This document shows, piece after piece, positions 7,871-15,888 of a stretch of 64,000 nucleotides of DNA (its first letter is position 1; each line of letters starts with the position of its first letter). Both the position numbers and the translations under genes were made by a program. Origin of the DNA: Segetibacter sp. GTDB lineage: Bacteria; Bacteroidota; Bacteroidia; Chitinophagales; Chitinophagaceae. The notes under the pieces were generated by a model, which searched no databases, was not told the origin of the DNA, and was given only the letters and a program-made list of their open reading frames with translations. Where the stretch lies: the NCBI RefSeq assembly GCF_025963695.1, contig NZ_JAOQAH010000097.1, positions 58,087-122,086 on the forward strand. The letters run 5' to 3'.

Positions 7871-10690
7871 CTACCGTATATTATAGGCAAATGAAAAGCT
7901 AACGTTTGTACCAAACTTTCTCCTGATGGCTAAAGCATCCCGGCCTTTATCGTACTTACTGTTTTGGTTCAGGTCTACATAGTAGTTGGTTGCCCGGTTC
8001 AAAATGTCAGAAGTGTTCAGCTTTAATTCGCCTTTATTCTTCATTATTTTCTTTGCTATCTGAAAATCAATTAAAGGACGTGAGGCTTCCCAAATGGGTG
8101 GAGTGTTATCGCCACCAACATATAATATTCTGTCACCAATCTGATTATATAGAAGTGTAGTATTCAATCCCAGTTTTTCAATATCATATTGAAGTGAAGC
8201 ATTAAATACATAAGGACTTTGACCTTGCATCGGCCGCCTTATTTGTGCAGTCTGGCTTTCTACCCTGTTGTATATGTAAGAAAGATTGGTTTGAAAAGTG
8301 AAGTTGCGCAGGGCCTCAGTGAAGTCAAGTTTTTTTCTAAGCTCTAGTTCTGCGCCAAAGCCATTTGCTTTATCAGCATTAAGGAAGTTATAAGAACTAC
8401 CCCCGCCCGCAACAGCGTTAAAATAAGATTCAATAGGATTTTTAAAATACTTATAAAACAGACCCACCGTAAAAAGTTCGCCTGCTCTTGGATATAGTTC
8501 ATATCGCAAATCGGCGTTGGTCACTTTTGTACGAACCAGGTTTCTATATCCTGCAACCGTTGCACCCAACTCAAAATCATAAAACTGAAAATCACTTAGT
8601 TCCCTAAACTCGGGACGGATAACAGTTTGTGAACCTGACAAACGAATATTAGCGCTATTGGTTACTTTGTAAGTAAGGTTAAAGCCTGGAAGAAAATCTG
8701 TTGTACGGGTATGTAAATGCCTTGGATCACTTTGTTTTAAACTGCCAATTACCTGGTCATAATCCTCTACTCTCACACCCCAGGTTACTCTTAGTTTATC
8801 AGTAACCTGGTTATCAAACTGAAGAAAGCCTGCATTAAGAATGGTGTTGGCTATATACCTAAACCTGTCTCCTGCCAGTTCGTTAAATGAAAACTTATCA
8901 TCTGCTCCATTTCCAAAGTTTTCTGGGTTAAAAATTTTATGCTCGGGCAGGGTTTGTAAAGCAAGGTTCTCTCCATTAGGAATATAGATGGCGAAAGGCC
9001 TTGAATCAAACAACCTGTCTTTTATTTGGAAGAAGTAACCTGCTTTGATAGTTTGATTTAGATCGAACAATTTAAAAGAAGTAGCCACGTCGGCACCTGT
9101 GTTATAAATGTAATCGTTCAAAAATCCATAATAACGGCTTCCTGACTTCTGCGATGTCTTTGATGTTGCTATTAATGCAATGTATGCTGCGTCGGGTGTT
9201 TCCGGATCCTGGTTGTATTGCAAACGGCGCTGGTCCGGAATGTATTGATCTAAAATGTTGAAGCTTCCATACCAGTGCAATTTGGATTGCAAGCGTGGAA
9301 AATTGTGGTCGCCAGATAATTGCGTATTAAAAAATGTATTTGATTTAAGCGCTAACTCTGTTGCCTTAATATTCTGGCCCAGTGAAGAATTGAATTCAAA
9401 GTCTTTACCTGTTCTATGAGTTACATAATCGGTTGCATTTATATTGACCAGGTTTTTGAACGATATCTTATGATTGCCTCCGAGTTGAAGGGTAACATTT
9501 CCAAGCGCTCCCCACAAAACATCGCGGCTATACTTATTGTTATTGTAGTCGAAATTTACACTGGGAAGATTGTTTTGGAAAGAGTAGAGCGTATTGTGAA
9601 ACTCGGTTCTCTTATTTTGCTGATTATAAGTAAGTGCAAATATTGTCCCTAATTTATTGTTGGCAGACAGTCTCTTATTAAAACCACCACTCACTTGGAA
9701 TGATTTATTTAGAACAGGTATCATGTTGGTTGCGTTCTTTTCTGCAGACCAAATGTTTTCAAATTGCTTTCCGAAGGCGTTCTGTTCAACTTTCGTTGAT
9801 CCGGCATCACTGAATTTAGATTTGGTTGGTAAGCCTGTGGGCAAACCTCTTGTGCCATCATCAACGCCTAACCAATCCAGCTTTCCTCCACGGTAAGTAT
9901 AAAAGTCTTTACCTATTGTTTGCGTGTTGAAACCTGTACCTATTTGAACATTCAGAAAATTGGTTGAAGGAACATCTTTAGTATTTACCTGCACCAAACC
10001 ACCAGCCCATTCGCCGCTTAATTCGGGAATAAAAGATTTATTGATAATCATATTATCAATCATTGCTGCAGGAAAAATATCAAATGAAAAAGTCTTTCTG
10101 TCAGGCTCGGTACTGCTTAATAAGACCCCGTTCAACATTGCCTGGTTATAGCGGTCACTTAAACCTCTTACAACAAGATATTTACCTTCCTGTATAGAGG
10201 TTCCCGGAATTCTCTTAAGTATTTCTCCTGTGTTTTTGTCTGGCGATCTTCTGATGGCCTCTGCAGAAATCACCTGCGCAACAGCACTGGTGTTCTTTTG
10301 GTAAGCGATTAATGCGTTTACCGATTCTCTTCTTGCTCCGGAAGATTTTACTACGACATTTTCAAGCTTTTTACTTGCCTCTTCCAGAATTATGTTTAGC
10401 TCTTCAGTTTTACCTGCCACTACAATTATATCTGCAACCATCTTTTCCTTATACCCTACAGCCGATACCTGAATGGCTAAAAGTTTGGAAGCTGGAACAG
10501 ATAGTACAAAATTGCCTTCTACGTCTGTAGATGTTCCGGTTGACAAACCTTGTACAGTAACAGACACCCCGGAAAGAGGCTCGTTTTTTATGTTACTTAT
10601 TTTACCATTGATCTTAGCCGTGGTCTGAGCACAGACTGAGTAAGAGATGAGTGTGAGTGCAGTTGTAAAAAAGAAAATATAAGTTTTCAA
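7871..10690 (-). CDS. TonB-dependent outer-membrane receptor with carboxypeptidase-regulatory-like N-terminal domain
   Basis: 939 residues. A signal peptide (MKTYIFFFTTALTLISYSVCAQ) precedes a CarboxypepD_reg-like domain (about 25-110: INGKISNIKNEPLSGVSVTV, VDGNF-type motif DVEGNFVLSVP). The plug domain follows (about 130-250: AEAIRRSPDKNTGEILKRIPG, YLVVRGLSDRYNQAMLNGV, TFSFDIFPAAMIDN), then a 22-stranded-type barrel ending in an aromatic-rich strand (FGTNVSFSFAYNIR). It uses TonB energy to import a bound ligand across the outer membrane. The ligand cannot be read from the sequence. The neighbours (ppk1, DUF47/PiT, phosphoesterase) and the 11-bp-phased operator array upstream suggest phosphate-regulated uptake of a phosphorus compound. 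It is followed by its probable lipoprotein partner. Confidence 0.88.
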   Translation of the reverse strand: MKTYIFFFTTALTLISYSVCAQTTAKINGKISNIKNEPLSGVSVTVQGLSTGTSTDVEGNFVLSVPASKLLAIQVSAVGYKEKMVADIIVVAGKTEELNIILEEASKKLENVVVKSSGARRESVNALIAYQKNTSAVAQVISAEAIRRSPDKNTGEILKRIPGTSIQEGKYLVVRGLSDRYNQAMLNGVLLSSTEPDRKTFSFDIFPAAMIDNMIINKSFIPELSGEWAGGLVQVNTKDVPSTNFLNVQIGTGFNTQTIGKDFYTYRGGKLDWLGVDDGTRGLPTGLPTKSKFSDAGSTKVEQNAFGKQFENIWSAEKNATNMIPVLNKSFQVSGGFNKRLSANNKLGTIFALTYNQQNKRTEFHNTLYSFQNNLPSVNFDYNNNKYSRDVLWGALGNVTLQLGGNHKISFKNLVNINATDYVTHRTGKDFEFNSSLGQNIKATELALKSNTFFNTQLSGDHNFPRLQSKLHWYGSFNILDQYIPDQRRLQYNQDPETPDAAYIALIATSKTSQKSGSRYYGFLNDYIYNTGADVATSFKLFDLNQTIKAGYFFQIKDRLFDSRPFAIYIPNGENLALQTLPEHKIFNPENFGNGADDKFSFNELAGDRFRYIANTILNAGFLQFDNQVTDKLRVTWGVRVEDYDQVIGSLKQSDPRHLHTRTTDFLPGFNLTYKVTNSANIRLSGSQTVIRPEFRELSDFQFYDFELGATVAGYRNLVRTKVTNADLRYELYPRAGELFTVGLFYKYFKNPIESYFNAVAGGGSSYNFLNADKANGFGAELELRKKLDFTEALRNFTFQTNLSYIYNRVESQTAQIRRPMQGQSPYVFNASLQYDIEKLGLNTTLLYNQIGDRILYVGGDNTPPIWEASRPLIDFQIAKKIMKNKGELKLNTSDILNRATNYYVDLNQNSKYDKGRDALAIRRKFGTNVSFSFAYNIR

Positions 10691-10710
10691 GGTAGTTACT
10701 TTGGTTGCAG

Positions 10711-10718
10711 CAAAAGTA
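10711..10718 (-). promoter_or_regulatory. -7 promoter element for the TonB receptor (TACTTTTG)
   Basis: Perfect match to the Bacteroidota -7 consensus TAnnTTTG on the minus strand, with the receptor ATG about 20 bp downstream. No -33 TTG is visible at the right distance. Instead the 11-bp-phased array begins 9 bp upstream, the arrangement seen at activator-dependent Pho promoters. Confidence 0.55.
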
Positions 10719-10727
10719 TCAGGGCTA

Positions 10728-10789
10728 TGTTATGGTACTATTACCCCAATATTAATTCGCTGTTACCTAAATGTTACCATAGTATTAAC
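10728..10789. promoter_or_regulatory. Six heptamers in exact 11-bp phase: predicted Pho-box-like operator array
   Basis: On the plus strand TGTTATG (10728), TATTACC (10739), TATTAAT (10750), TGTTACC (10761), TGTTACC (10772) and TATTAAC (10783) all fit TRTTA and start exactly 11 bp apart. OmpR-family regulators such as PhoB and PhoP bind head-to-tail 11-bp repeats. Read on the receptor's coding strand the units are TTAATA/GTAACA-like, close to the Bacillus PhoP hexamer TT(A/C/T)A(C/T)A. Binding by a Pho regulator is inferred. Confidence 0.6.
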
Positions 10790-10930
10790 AGAAGAGGTAT
10801 TTCTGTTTGTTTTTAAAAAAGACTTCAGGTTTAAAAAGGTACTGTTAGCACGGTTTTGTTGATGCTCGTTATGCTACTTTGCCAGGGCGAATTTTAGATG
10901 AGAGTTTAAAAGCTGCTACAAGACCAAATT

Positions 10931-10980
10931 GTACAAGTGAGTGACACAACGATGTTGAAAGAAGTTATAAAGCCGGTAAC
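10931..10980 (+). repeat. 50-bp dispersed repeat, copy A (reference copy)
   Basis: Begins GTACAAGTGAGTGACACAAC and ends AAAGCCGGTAAC, exactly 50 nt. I use this copy to define the family. Confidence 0.85.
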
Positions 10981-11061
10981 AAACAGCACTTGAAAAATAC
11001 TATACTCATAAGACTATAAATCTTACTCAATATTATCTTATTATTAAGTAATCGTTAAGCG

Positions 11062-11091
11062 TTGTAGATAGATGCCTTAACTCTATTTTTG
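11062..11091 (+). promoter_or_regulatory. Candidate promoter for DUF47-pit
   Basis: TTG at 11062-11064, a 19-nt spacer, then TATTTTTG at 11084-11091, which fits TTG-N19-TAnnTTTG. The start codon at 11107 would leave a leader of only about 10 nt. Just upstream, TATTATC (11031), TATTAAG (11042) and CGTTAAG (11053) are also 11 bp apart, but this is a weaker and opposite-orientation echo of the array at 10728. Confidence 0.35.
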
Positions 11092-11106
11092 CTTAAATTT
11101 TTATGT

Positions 11107-11754
11107 ATGGGATTAAATTCTATCGGTAAACTGTTCATGCCAAAAAATACCATCTTCTACAATTTGTTTGAAGAGGTTGCTGTAACTGTTCGTACCATGG
11201 GTGGAGTATTAAAGCAACTGGTTAATGAACCTGACTTTGATAAAAGGGCTTCCCTCTCGAGCAAGCTGGAAGACCTGGAACACTTAAATGATGATCATAC
11301 TCACAAATTGTTTACTGAATTGGGCCGCAATTTCATTACTCCTTTTGACAGAGAAGACATTCATACTCTTGCCTCTGCCTTAGATGATATTGCAGACTAT
11401 ATTTATTCTTCGGCGAAAAAGATCATCTTTTATAGGGTTAATCCAAATGATCCAGGCATTCAAAAAATGGTTGAGTTGATTGAACAAGGTACGATACACG
11501 TGCAAAGCGCGGTTGTAGAGTTGCGCAATATGAAAAACCTTAGAAAAATAACTGAAGCGTTGGTAAGGGTTAATGATATTGAGAACCAGGCTGACGACAT
11601 TTTTGACTTGAGCATTGAGAAGCTTTTTAACCAGGAAAACGATTTTAAAGAGGTTATTAAAAGAAGAGAAATATACCAGGTGTTAGAACTTGCTACAGAT
11701 AAGTGTGAGGATGCTGCGAATGTAATTGAGTCTATTATCGTTAAATATGCTTAA
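11107..11754 (+). CDS. DUF47 / PhoU-like phosphate transport regulator
   Basis: 215 residues, all-helical, TIGR00153-like, starting MGLNSIGKLFMPKNTIFYNLFEE. PhoU-type metal-binding helices are visible (EDLEHLNDDHTHKLFTELGRNFITPFDREDIHTLASALDDIADYIY and VLELATDKCEDAANVIESI). I chose the ATG at 11107; a TTG further upstream would add six unlikely residues. DUF47 proteins are usually encoded directly before a PiT transporter, as here (31-bp gap), and are thought to control its activity from the cytoplasm. Confidence 0.9.
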   Translation: MGLNSIGKLFMPKNTIFYNLFEEVAVTVRTMGGVLKQLVNEPDFDKRASLSSKLEDLEHLNDDHTHKLFTELGRNFITPFDREDIHTLASALDDIADYIYSSAKKIIFYRVNPNDPGIQKMVELIEQGTIHVQSAVVELRNMKNLRKITEALVRVNDIENQADDIFDLSIEKLFNQENDFKEVIKRREIYQVLELATDKCEDAANVIESIIVKYA

Positions 11755-11785
11755 TTAGTTCTTACCCTCACATCAAAATTTTTGT

Positions 11786-12799
11786 ATGATTTCTTTACTG
11801 GTTATTATAATCATTTTCGCTTTTATTTTCGACTTTATTAACGGGTTTCACGACGCGGCAAACAGTATCGCCACTATTGTTTCTACAAAGGTTCTTACGC
11901 CTTTCCAGGCTGTTTTGTGGGCGGCGTTTTTTAACTTCTCTGCATTTTTTATTTCAAAATATATTATTGGCGGGTTTGGTATTGCAGACACAATAGCCAA
12001 AAGTGTAAGCATACAAAAAGGGGATCCATTGGCATTGTATGTAATTCTTGCGGGGCTTTTATCTGCTATTATCTGGAACCTTATAACATGGTGGTTCGGT
12101 ATTCCCTCCAGTTCATCTCATGCATTGATAGGTGGTCTTATTGGTGGTGCTGTTGCGCATTACCATACTTTCAGTGTCGTAAACGCCAGCAAAGTTTTAC
12201 CTACCATTTTTTTTATTGTAGCTGCTCCGTTAATAGGTATGATCATGGCTTTTTTTATTACAGTTTTGATAGTGCAACTGTGCAAAAGATCGAACCCTTA
12301 CAAGGCGGAGCGATGGTTTAAGCGTTTGCAATTGGTATCGTCTGCTGCTTTTAGCATAGGGCACGGCGGCAATGATGCACAAAAAGTGATGGGACTTATT
12401 GGTGTTGCAATGGTTGCGAGCAACTATATCCCCGACTTGAAAAGTATTCCTGACTGGGTACCGCTTAGTTGCTTTGTATTTATCGGTTTAGGAACCATGA
12501 GTGGTGGCTGGAAAATTGTAAAAACCATGGGTACCCGCATTACAAAAGTTACTCCCCTCGAAGGTGTTGCGGCAGAGACTGCAGGCGCAGTTACCCTTTT
12601 TTTAACCGAGCATCTAAAAATACCTGTTAGCACTACGCATACAATTACTGGTTCCATTATTGGCGTTGGAGCAACTAAACGCCTTTCGGCCGTACGCTGG
12701 GGTGTAACCGTAAGCCTTTTATGGGCTTGGATTCTTACGATACCAATCAGTGGTACTATTGCAGCCCTCATCTTCTATCTTATCAAAGCATTTCTATAA
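11786..12799 (+). CDS. pit: PiT-family inorganic phosphate transporter
   Basis: Low-affinity, cation-coupled phosphate permease of the inner membrane, 337 residues and about ten hydrophobic segments. It has the two inverted signature repeats of the family: DFINGFHDAANSIATIVSTK near residue 15-35 and SIGHGGNDAQKVMGLIGVA in the second half. PSSSSHALIGGLIGG and PVSTTHTITGSIIGVG are the matching repeat-internal motifs. It is co-directional with the DUF47 gene and probably in one transcript. Confidence 0.95.
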   Translation: MISLLVIIIIFAFIFDFINGFHDAANSIATIVSTKVLTPFQAVLWAAFFNFSAFFISKYIIGGFGIADTIAKSVSIQKGDPLALYVILAGLLSAIIWNLITWWFGIPSSSSHALIGGLIGGAVAHYHTFSVVNASKVLPTIFFIVAAPLIGMIMAFFITVLIVQLCKRSNPYKAERWFKRLQLVSSAAFSIGHGGNDAQKVMGLIGVAMVASNYIPDLKSIPDWVPLSCFVFIGLGTMSGGWKIVKTMGTRITKVTPLEGVAAETAGAVTLFLTEHLKIPVSTTHTITGSIIGVGATKRLSAVRWGVTVSLLWAWILTIPISGTIAALIFYLIKAFL

Positions 12800-12807
12800 T
12801 AAAAATC

Positions 12808-12855
12808 ACACATGCAGAATCAGTATTTACACTTATTTTGCATGTGTAAATACTG
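12808..12855 (+). promoter_or_regulatory. Two overlapping, mutually exclusive hairpins upstream of galE
   Basis: Stem A: ACACATGCA (12808-12816) pairs perfectly with TGCATGTGT (12839-12847). Stem B: CAGTATTTACAC (12821-12832) pairs perfectly with GTGTAAATACTG (12844-12855). The right arms share 12844-12847, so only one can form. They lie between the pit stop and the galE ATG at 12870. They could be a pit terminator/attenuator or a dyad operator. Confidence 0.5.
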
Positions 12856-12869
12856 TTAATACATATTTT

Positions 12870-13925
12870 ATGAAAAAAATCCTGGTTACAGGTGGCTGCG
12901 GTTATATTGGTTCGCATACAATTGTTGACCTTATAGAAAATGGATTTGACGTAATATCTATAGATGACCAGTCGCGAAGCACCCGTTATCTTTTAGATGG
13001 AATAGAAAAGATAACCGGCAAAAAAGTAAAAAATTATAAAGTAGATCTGAAGGACTACAACGACACGAGGGCAGTGTTCCAGGAAAATGAAGACATTTCT
13101 GGAATTATTCACTTTGCTGCTTATAAGGCTGTGGGAGAGTCAGTGGAAGAGCCGTTGATGTATTATGAAAATAATTTGTTTTCGTTAATTAACCTGTTGA
13201 AGTGCGTAGATGAATTTCGTGTTCCTCACTTCGTTTTTTCTTCTTCGTGTACAGTATATGGCAGCCCTGATACAATTCCCGTAACTGAGGAATCTCCTAT
13301 TAAAAAAGCGGAATCTCCTTATGGTTCTACCAAGCAAATGGGTGAAGAGATTATAACAAACGTGGTAAAAGCAACGGATACAAAAGCAATTTTACTTAGA
13401 TATTTCAATCCTGTTGGTGCTCACCCTTCTATTTTAATTGGCGAACTTCCCATCGGGAAACCCGCCAACCTTGTTCCTGCTATTACTCAGGCAGCAATTG
13501 GAAAAATTCCTCAACTAACAGTTTTCGGAACTGACTATCCAACCCGCGACGGCAGTAACATTCGTGATTATATTCATGTTTCGGATATTGCACATGCCCA
13601 TACCTTAGCTATTCAACACCTGGTTGGTGATAAATACAAAACTAATTGTGACATCTTCAACCTGGGTACAGGCAACGGAGTAACAGTTTTAGAAGCAATT
13701 AAAGCTTTTGAAGAAGTGAGCGGACAAAAATTGAATTATACAGTCGGCCCTCGTCGTCCTGGCGACGTGGTTGCCATTTATGCAAATAACAATTACGCCC
13801 GTACTACTTTAGGTTGGGAGATAAAATATGATCTAAATGAAATGATGCGCACCGCATGGGCATGGGAGGTAAAAGTGAAGCAGGACGAAGAGATTATAAA
13901 AACCCAGAAGTTTCAGTATAATTAG
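12870..13925 (+). CDS. galE: UDP-glucose 4-epimerase
   Basis: Interconverts UDP-glucose and UDP-galactose for Leloir metabolism and surface glycans. 351 residues, extended short-chain dehydrogenase fold. NAD-binding GGCGYIGSHT opens the protein at MKKILVTGG. The catalytic Ser is in FSSSCTVYGS and the Tyr/Lys pair in YGSTKQMGE. DYIHVSDIAHAH, LGTGNGVTVLEAI and RRPGDVVAIYAN are typical GalE C-terminal blocks. The frame is open upstream into the end of pit, but the ATG at 12870 gives the exact family N-terminus. A hairpin terminator follows. Confidence 0.96.
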   Translation: MKKILVTGGCGYIGSHTIVDLIENGFDVISIDDQSRSTRYLLDGIEKITGKKVKNYKVDLKDYNDTRAVFQENEDISGIIHFAAYKAVGESVEEPLMYYENNLFSLINLLKCVDEFRVPHFVFSSSCTVYGSPDTIPVTEESPIKKAESPYGSTKQMGEEIITNVVKATDTKAILLRYFNPVGAHPSILIGELPIGKPANLVPAITQAAIGKIPQLTVFGTDYPTRDGSNIRDYIHVSDIAHAHTLAIQHLVGDKYKTNCDIFNLGTGNGVTVLEAIKAFEEVSGQKLNYTVGPRRPGDVVAIYANNNYARTTLGWEIKYDLNEMMRTAWAWEVKVKQDEEIIKTQKFQYN

Positions 13926-13945
13926 TAACTGAAAACAATCTTTTT

Positions 13946-13980
13946 AAAAATGCACGATGTAATAATATTCGTGCATTTTT
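13946..13980 (+). terminator. Terminator after galE
   Basis: 12-bp stem AAAAATGCACGA / TCGTGCATTTTT with an 11-nt loop, ending in a T-run 21 bp past the galE stop. Confidence 0.8.
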
Positions 13981-14135
13981 AGTTTAAAGCTTACCCTGTG
14001 TTCAAACGATTTTCTAATTATTTCTGTTTGCCGTACTAATACCAGTAAGCAAATACTCTCGGTACAGCTTACCAGTAACTATTACCTGGTAACTGAGCAC
14101 AGCTTTCTTGTTATTTTCTATTTACTTTGTTGCAT

Positions 14136-14780
14136 ATGGATATCAATAATGTAAAGGATCCGCTGAGGTTTAGATGGAGACAGCTACTAAATTACTTTTT
14201 CCAGGGATTAATCATTTTAGCACCTATCACTATAACCGCCTGGGCCGTAGTCTCCCTTTTCATGTATATTGATAATATCCTTCCAAACTTTATTCACTCT
14301 ATTTTCCCTGTTTTTTATAAGCCTGATGAAAACGGAGATATTGAAAAAATACCTGGAGTTGGTTTCCTGGTTATTACAGTAATTATTATTCTTGTAGGTT
14401 ACGTTTCTACCTCTTACATAGTCGGTAAGATAGTCGACTTTTTTGGCCATCTTTTAGAAAGAACTCCAGGTATTAAATTCATTTATACTGCAGTGAAAGA
14501 TTTTCTGGAGGCGTTTGCAGGTGAAAAAAGAAAGTTTGATAAACCGGTGTTGGTAAGTGTTGACGCCCCTGACGTGTGGAGAGTAGGATTCATGACACAA
14601 GAAAGTGGCGCAAAACTAAGTTTAGCAGATCATGTGGTTGTGTACGTGCCTCACTCGTATGCTGTAAGTGGTATTGTATATATTGTTCCGATTGAAAAAG
14701 TGAAATTATTGCACGATGTATCTTCTACAGAAGCAATGAAGTTTGCTTTAAGCGGTGGTGTGGCAGAGTTGACTCATTAA
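14136..14780 (+). CDS. DUF502 family membrane protein
   Basis: 214 residues starting MDINNVKDPLRFRWRQLLNYFFQG. Two strong transmembrane segments (FQGLIILAPITITAWAVVSLF and GVGFLVITVIIILVGYVS) are followed by the family's conserved LLERTPGIKFIYTAVKDFLEAF and a soluble beta-rich tail (PVLVSVDAPDVWRVGFMTQE, VYVPHSYAVSGIVYIVP). DUF502 proteins occur in many bacteria and in plants (LCV/COV proteins), with no defined biochemical role. Upstream at 14069-14092 there is a 7-bp dyad TTACCAG/CTGGTAA. Confidence 0.85.
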   Translation: MDINNVKDPLRFRWRQLLNYFFQGLIILAPITITAWAVVSLFMYIDNILPNFIHSIFPVFYKPDENGDIEKIPGVGFLVITVIIILVGYVSTSYIVGKIVDFFGHLLERTPGIKFIYTAVKDFLEAFAGEKRKFDKPVLVSVDAPDVWRVGFMTQESGAKLSLADHVVVYVPHSYAVSGIVYIVPIEKVKLLHDVSSTEAMKFALSGGVAELTH

Positions 14781-14789
14781 AACCCTTTA

Positions 14790-15755
14790 ATGAAAAGAGT
14801 CTTGTTTTTTAGTGCGTGTTGCTTGCTGACAATCAAAAGCTTTTGCTGGGGTTTTTATGCCCATCAGCGCATTAATTACTTTTCTGTCTTTCTACTTCCG
14901 CCAGAAATGCTGGTTTTCTACAAGCCCAATATTCAGTTTCTAAGCGACCATGCTGTCGATCCTGATAAACGCAGGTATGCATTAGCATCAGAGGCGCCGC
15001 GACATTACATTGATATTGATCGTTACGGCGAATTTCCCTTTGAGGAACTGCCGACGAGATACGACAGCGCAATAAAAAAATTTTCGGAAGATACAGTTGT
15101 TGCAAATGGCATAGCACCCTGGTGGATACAAACTATGCAAGCAAGACTCACCAACGCCTTCAAAGAAAAAAGTGCTGCTAAAATATTAAAGCTATCGGCA
15201 GAAATAGGCCACTATGTAGCAGATGCACATGTGCCGTTGCATGCTAATTCAAATCATGATGGGCAATTGACAGGCCAAAAGGGAATTCATGCATTTTGGG
15301 AAAGCCGGATACCGGAATTATTAGCAGAAAAGGAATTTGACTTTATGATAGGAAAAGCCCACTACATTTCAAATATTTCAAAATTCATTTGGACACGGGT
15401 TTTAGAGAGTGCAGCAGAAGCTGATAGCGTACTACAAAACGAAGCAGCGTTAACCAAAAAACTTTCAACAGACAGGAAATTTGCGTTTGAAGAAAGAAAC
15501 GGAAAAATAGTAAGGCAATATTCGTCTCATTTCACCGTAGCGTTTAATGACGAGCTAAAAGGAATGGTGGAGCGAAGAATGCAAATGGCCATAGCTTCGA
15601 CTGCCAGTTTCTGGTATACTGCCTGGATAGATGCGGGCCAGCCGGATTTGAAACATTTGCAACCTCTTGCTTTTTCAGAGGAAGATCTTAAGGAATTTGA
15701 AGTACTAAATGCTGCGTGGAAAAATAGTTCGTTAAAAGGAAGACCTCATGAATAA
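14790..15755 (+). CDS. Zinc-dependent phospholipase C-like secreted protein
   Basis: 321 residues with an N-terminal signal peptide (KRVLFFSACCLLTIKSFC) and a zinc-dependent phospholipase C / S1-P1 nuclease-like fold. Candidate zinc ligands: Trp-Gly-(Phe)-Tyr-Ala-His at WGFYAHQRIN right after the signal (the mature protein would begin with the ligand Trp), SEAPRHYIDIDRYG, EIGHYVADAHVPLHA, and HAFWESRIPE. The family cleaves phosphodiesters; the true substrate here is unknown. It begins 9 bp after the DUF502 gene, so it is likely co-transcribed. Confidence 0.8.
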   Translation: MKRVLFFSACCLLTIKSFCWGFYAHQRINYFSVFLLPPEMLVFYKPNIQFLSDHAVDPDKRRYALASEAPRHYIDIDRYGEFPFEELPTRYDSAIKKFSEDTVVANGIAPWWIQTMQARLTNAFKEKSAAKILKLSAEIGHYVADAHVPLHANSNHDGQLTGQKGIHAFWESRIPELLAEKEFDFMIGKAHYISNISKFIWTRVLESAAEADSVLQNEAALTKKLSTDRKFAFEERNGKIVRQYSSHFTVAFNDELKGMVERRMQMAIASTASFWYTAWIDAGQPDLKHLQPLAFSEEDLKEFEVLNAAWKNSSLKGRPHE

Positions 15756-15834
15756 CTACGAACAGCACCTGCCAAACCATAAAGAGACCTGGCAGGATAG
15801 ACTTGCTTACATGTTCGATAATGATTTAATGTAA
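15748..15834 (+). CDS. 28-aa overlapping small ORF (uncertain, possible gene remnant)
   Basis: MNNYEQHLPNHKETWQDRLAYMFDNDLM. It starts inside the last codons of the phospholipase-like gene (8-bp overlap) and its stop codon falls in the first bases of dispersed repeat copy B. Its composition looks like real protein sequence, but I recognise no family. It may be a short coupled peptide or the stump of a longer gene cut by the repeat. Confidence 0.3.
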   Translation: MNNYEQHLPNHKETWQDRLAYMFDNDLM

Positions 15835-15880
15835 AAGTGAGTGACACAACAATGTTGATAAAAGTTGTTCAGCTTGCACA
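15831..15880 (+). repeat. 50-bp dispersed repeat, copy B
   Basis: GTAAAAGTGAGTGACACAAC at the left end and CAGCTTGCAC at the right end, 50 nt. It lies between the convergent phospholipase-like and MBL-rhodanese genes. Confidence 0.8.
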
Positions 15881-15888
15881 CCAATTTG

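Larger units (their letters stand above)
10691..11106. other. Divergent regulatory region between the TonB receptor and DUF47-pit
   Basis: 416 bp without a gene. It contains the receptor's -7 element, the 11-bp-phased array, a dispersed repeat (10931-10980) and a candidate promoter for the DUF47-pit pair. Confidence 0.7.

Noticed and set aside
7699..7914. 71-codon frame on the minus strand
   Set aside because: It is the translation of a palindromic repeat (RHCEEQSN, RQIAS strings), a common annotation artefact, and overlaps the end of the TonB receptor gene.
11031..11059. Possible second Pho-like array upstream of DUF47-pit
   Set aside because: Only three units are in 11-bp phase, they are plain AT-rich strings, and the orientation relative to the gene is opposite to that at 10728. 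Kept only as a remark.
14069..14092. TTACCAG / CTGGTAA dyad upstream of the DUF502 gene
   Set aside because: Only 7 bp, with AT-rich surroundings; too weak to call an operator without comparative data.
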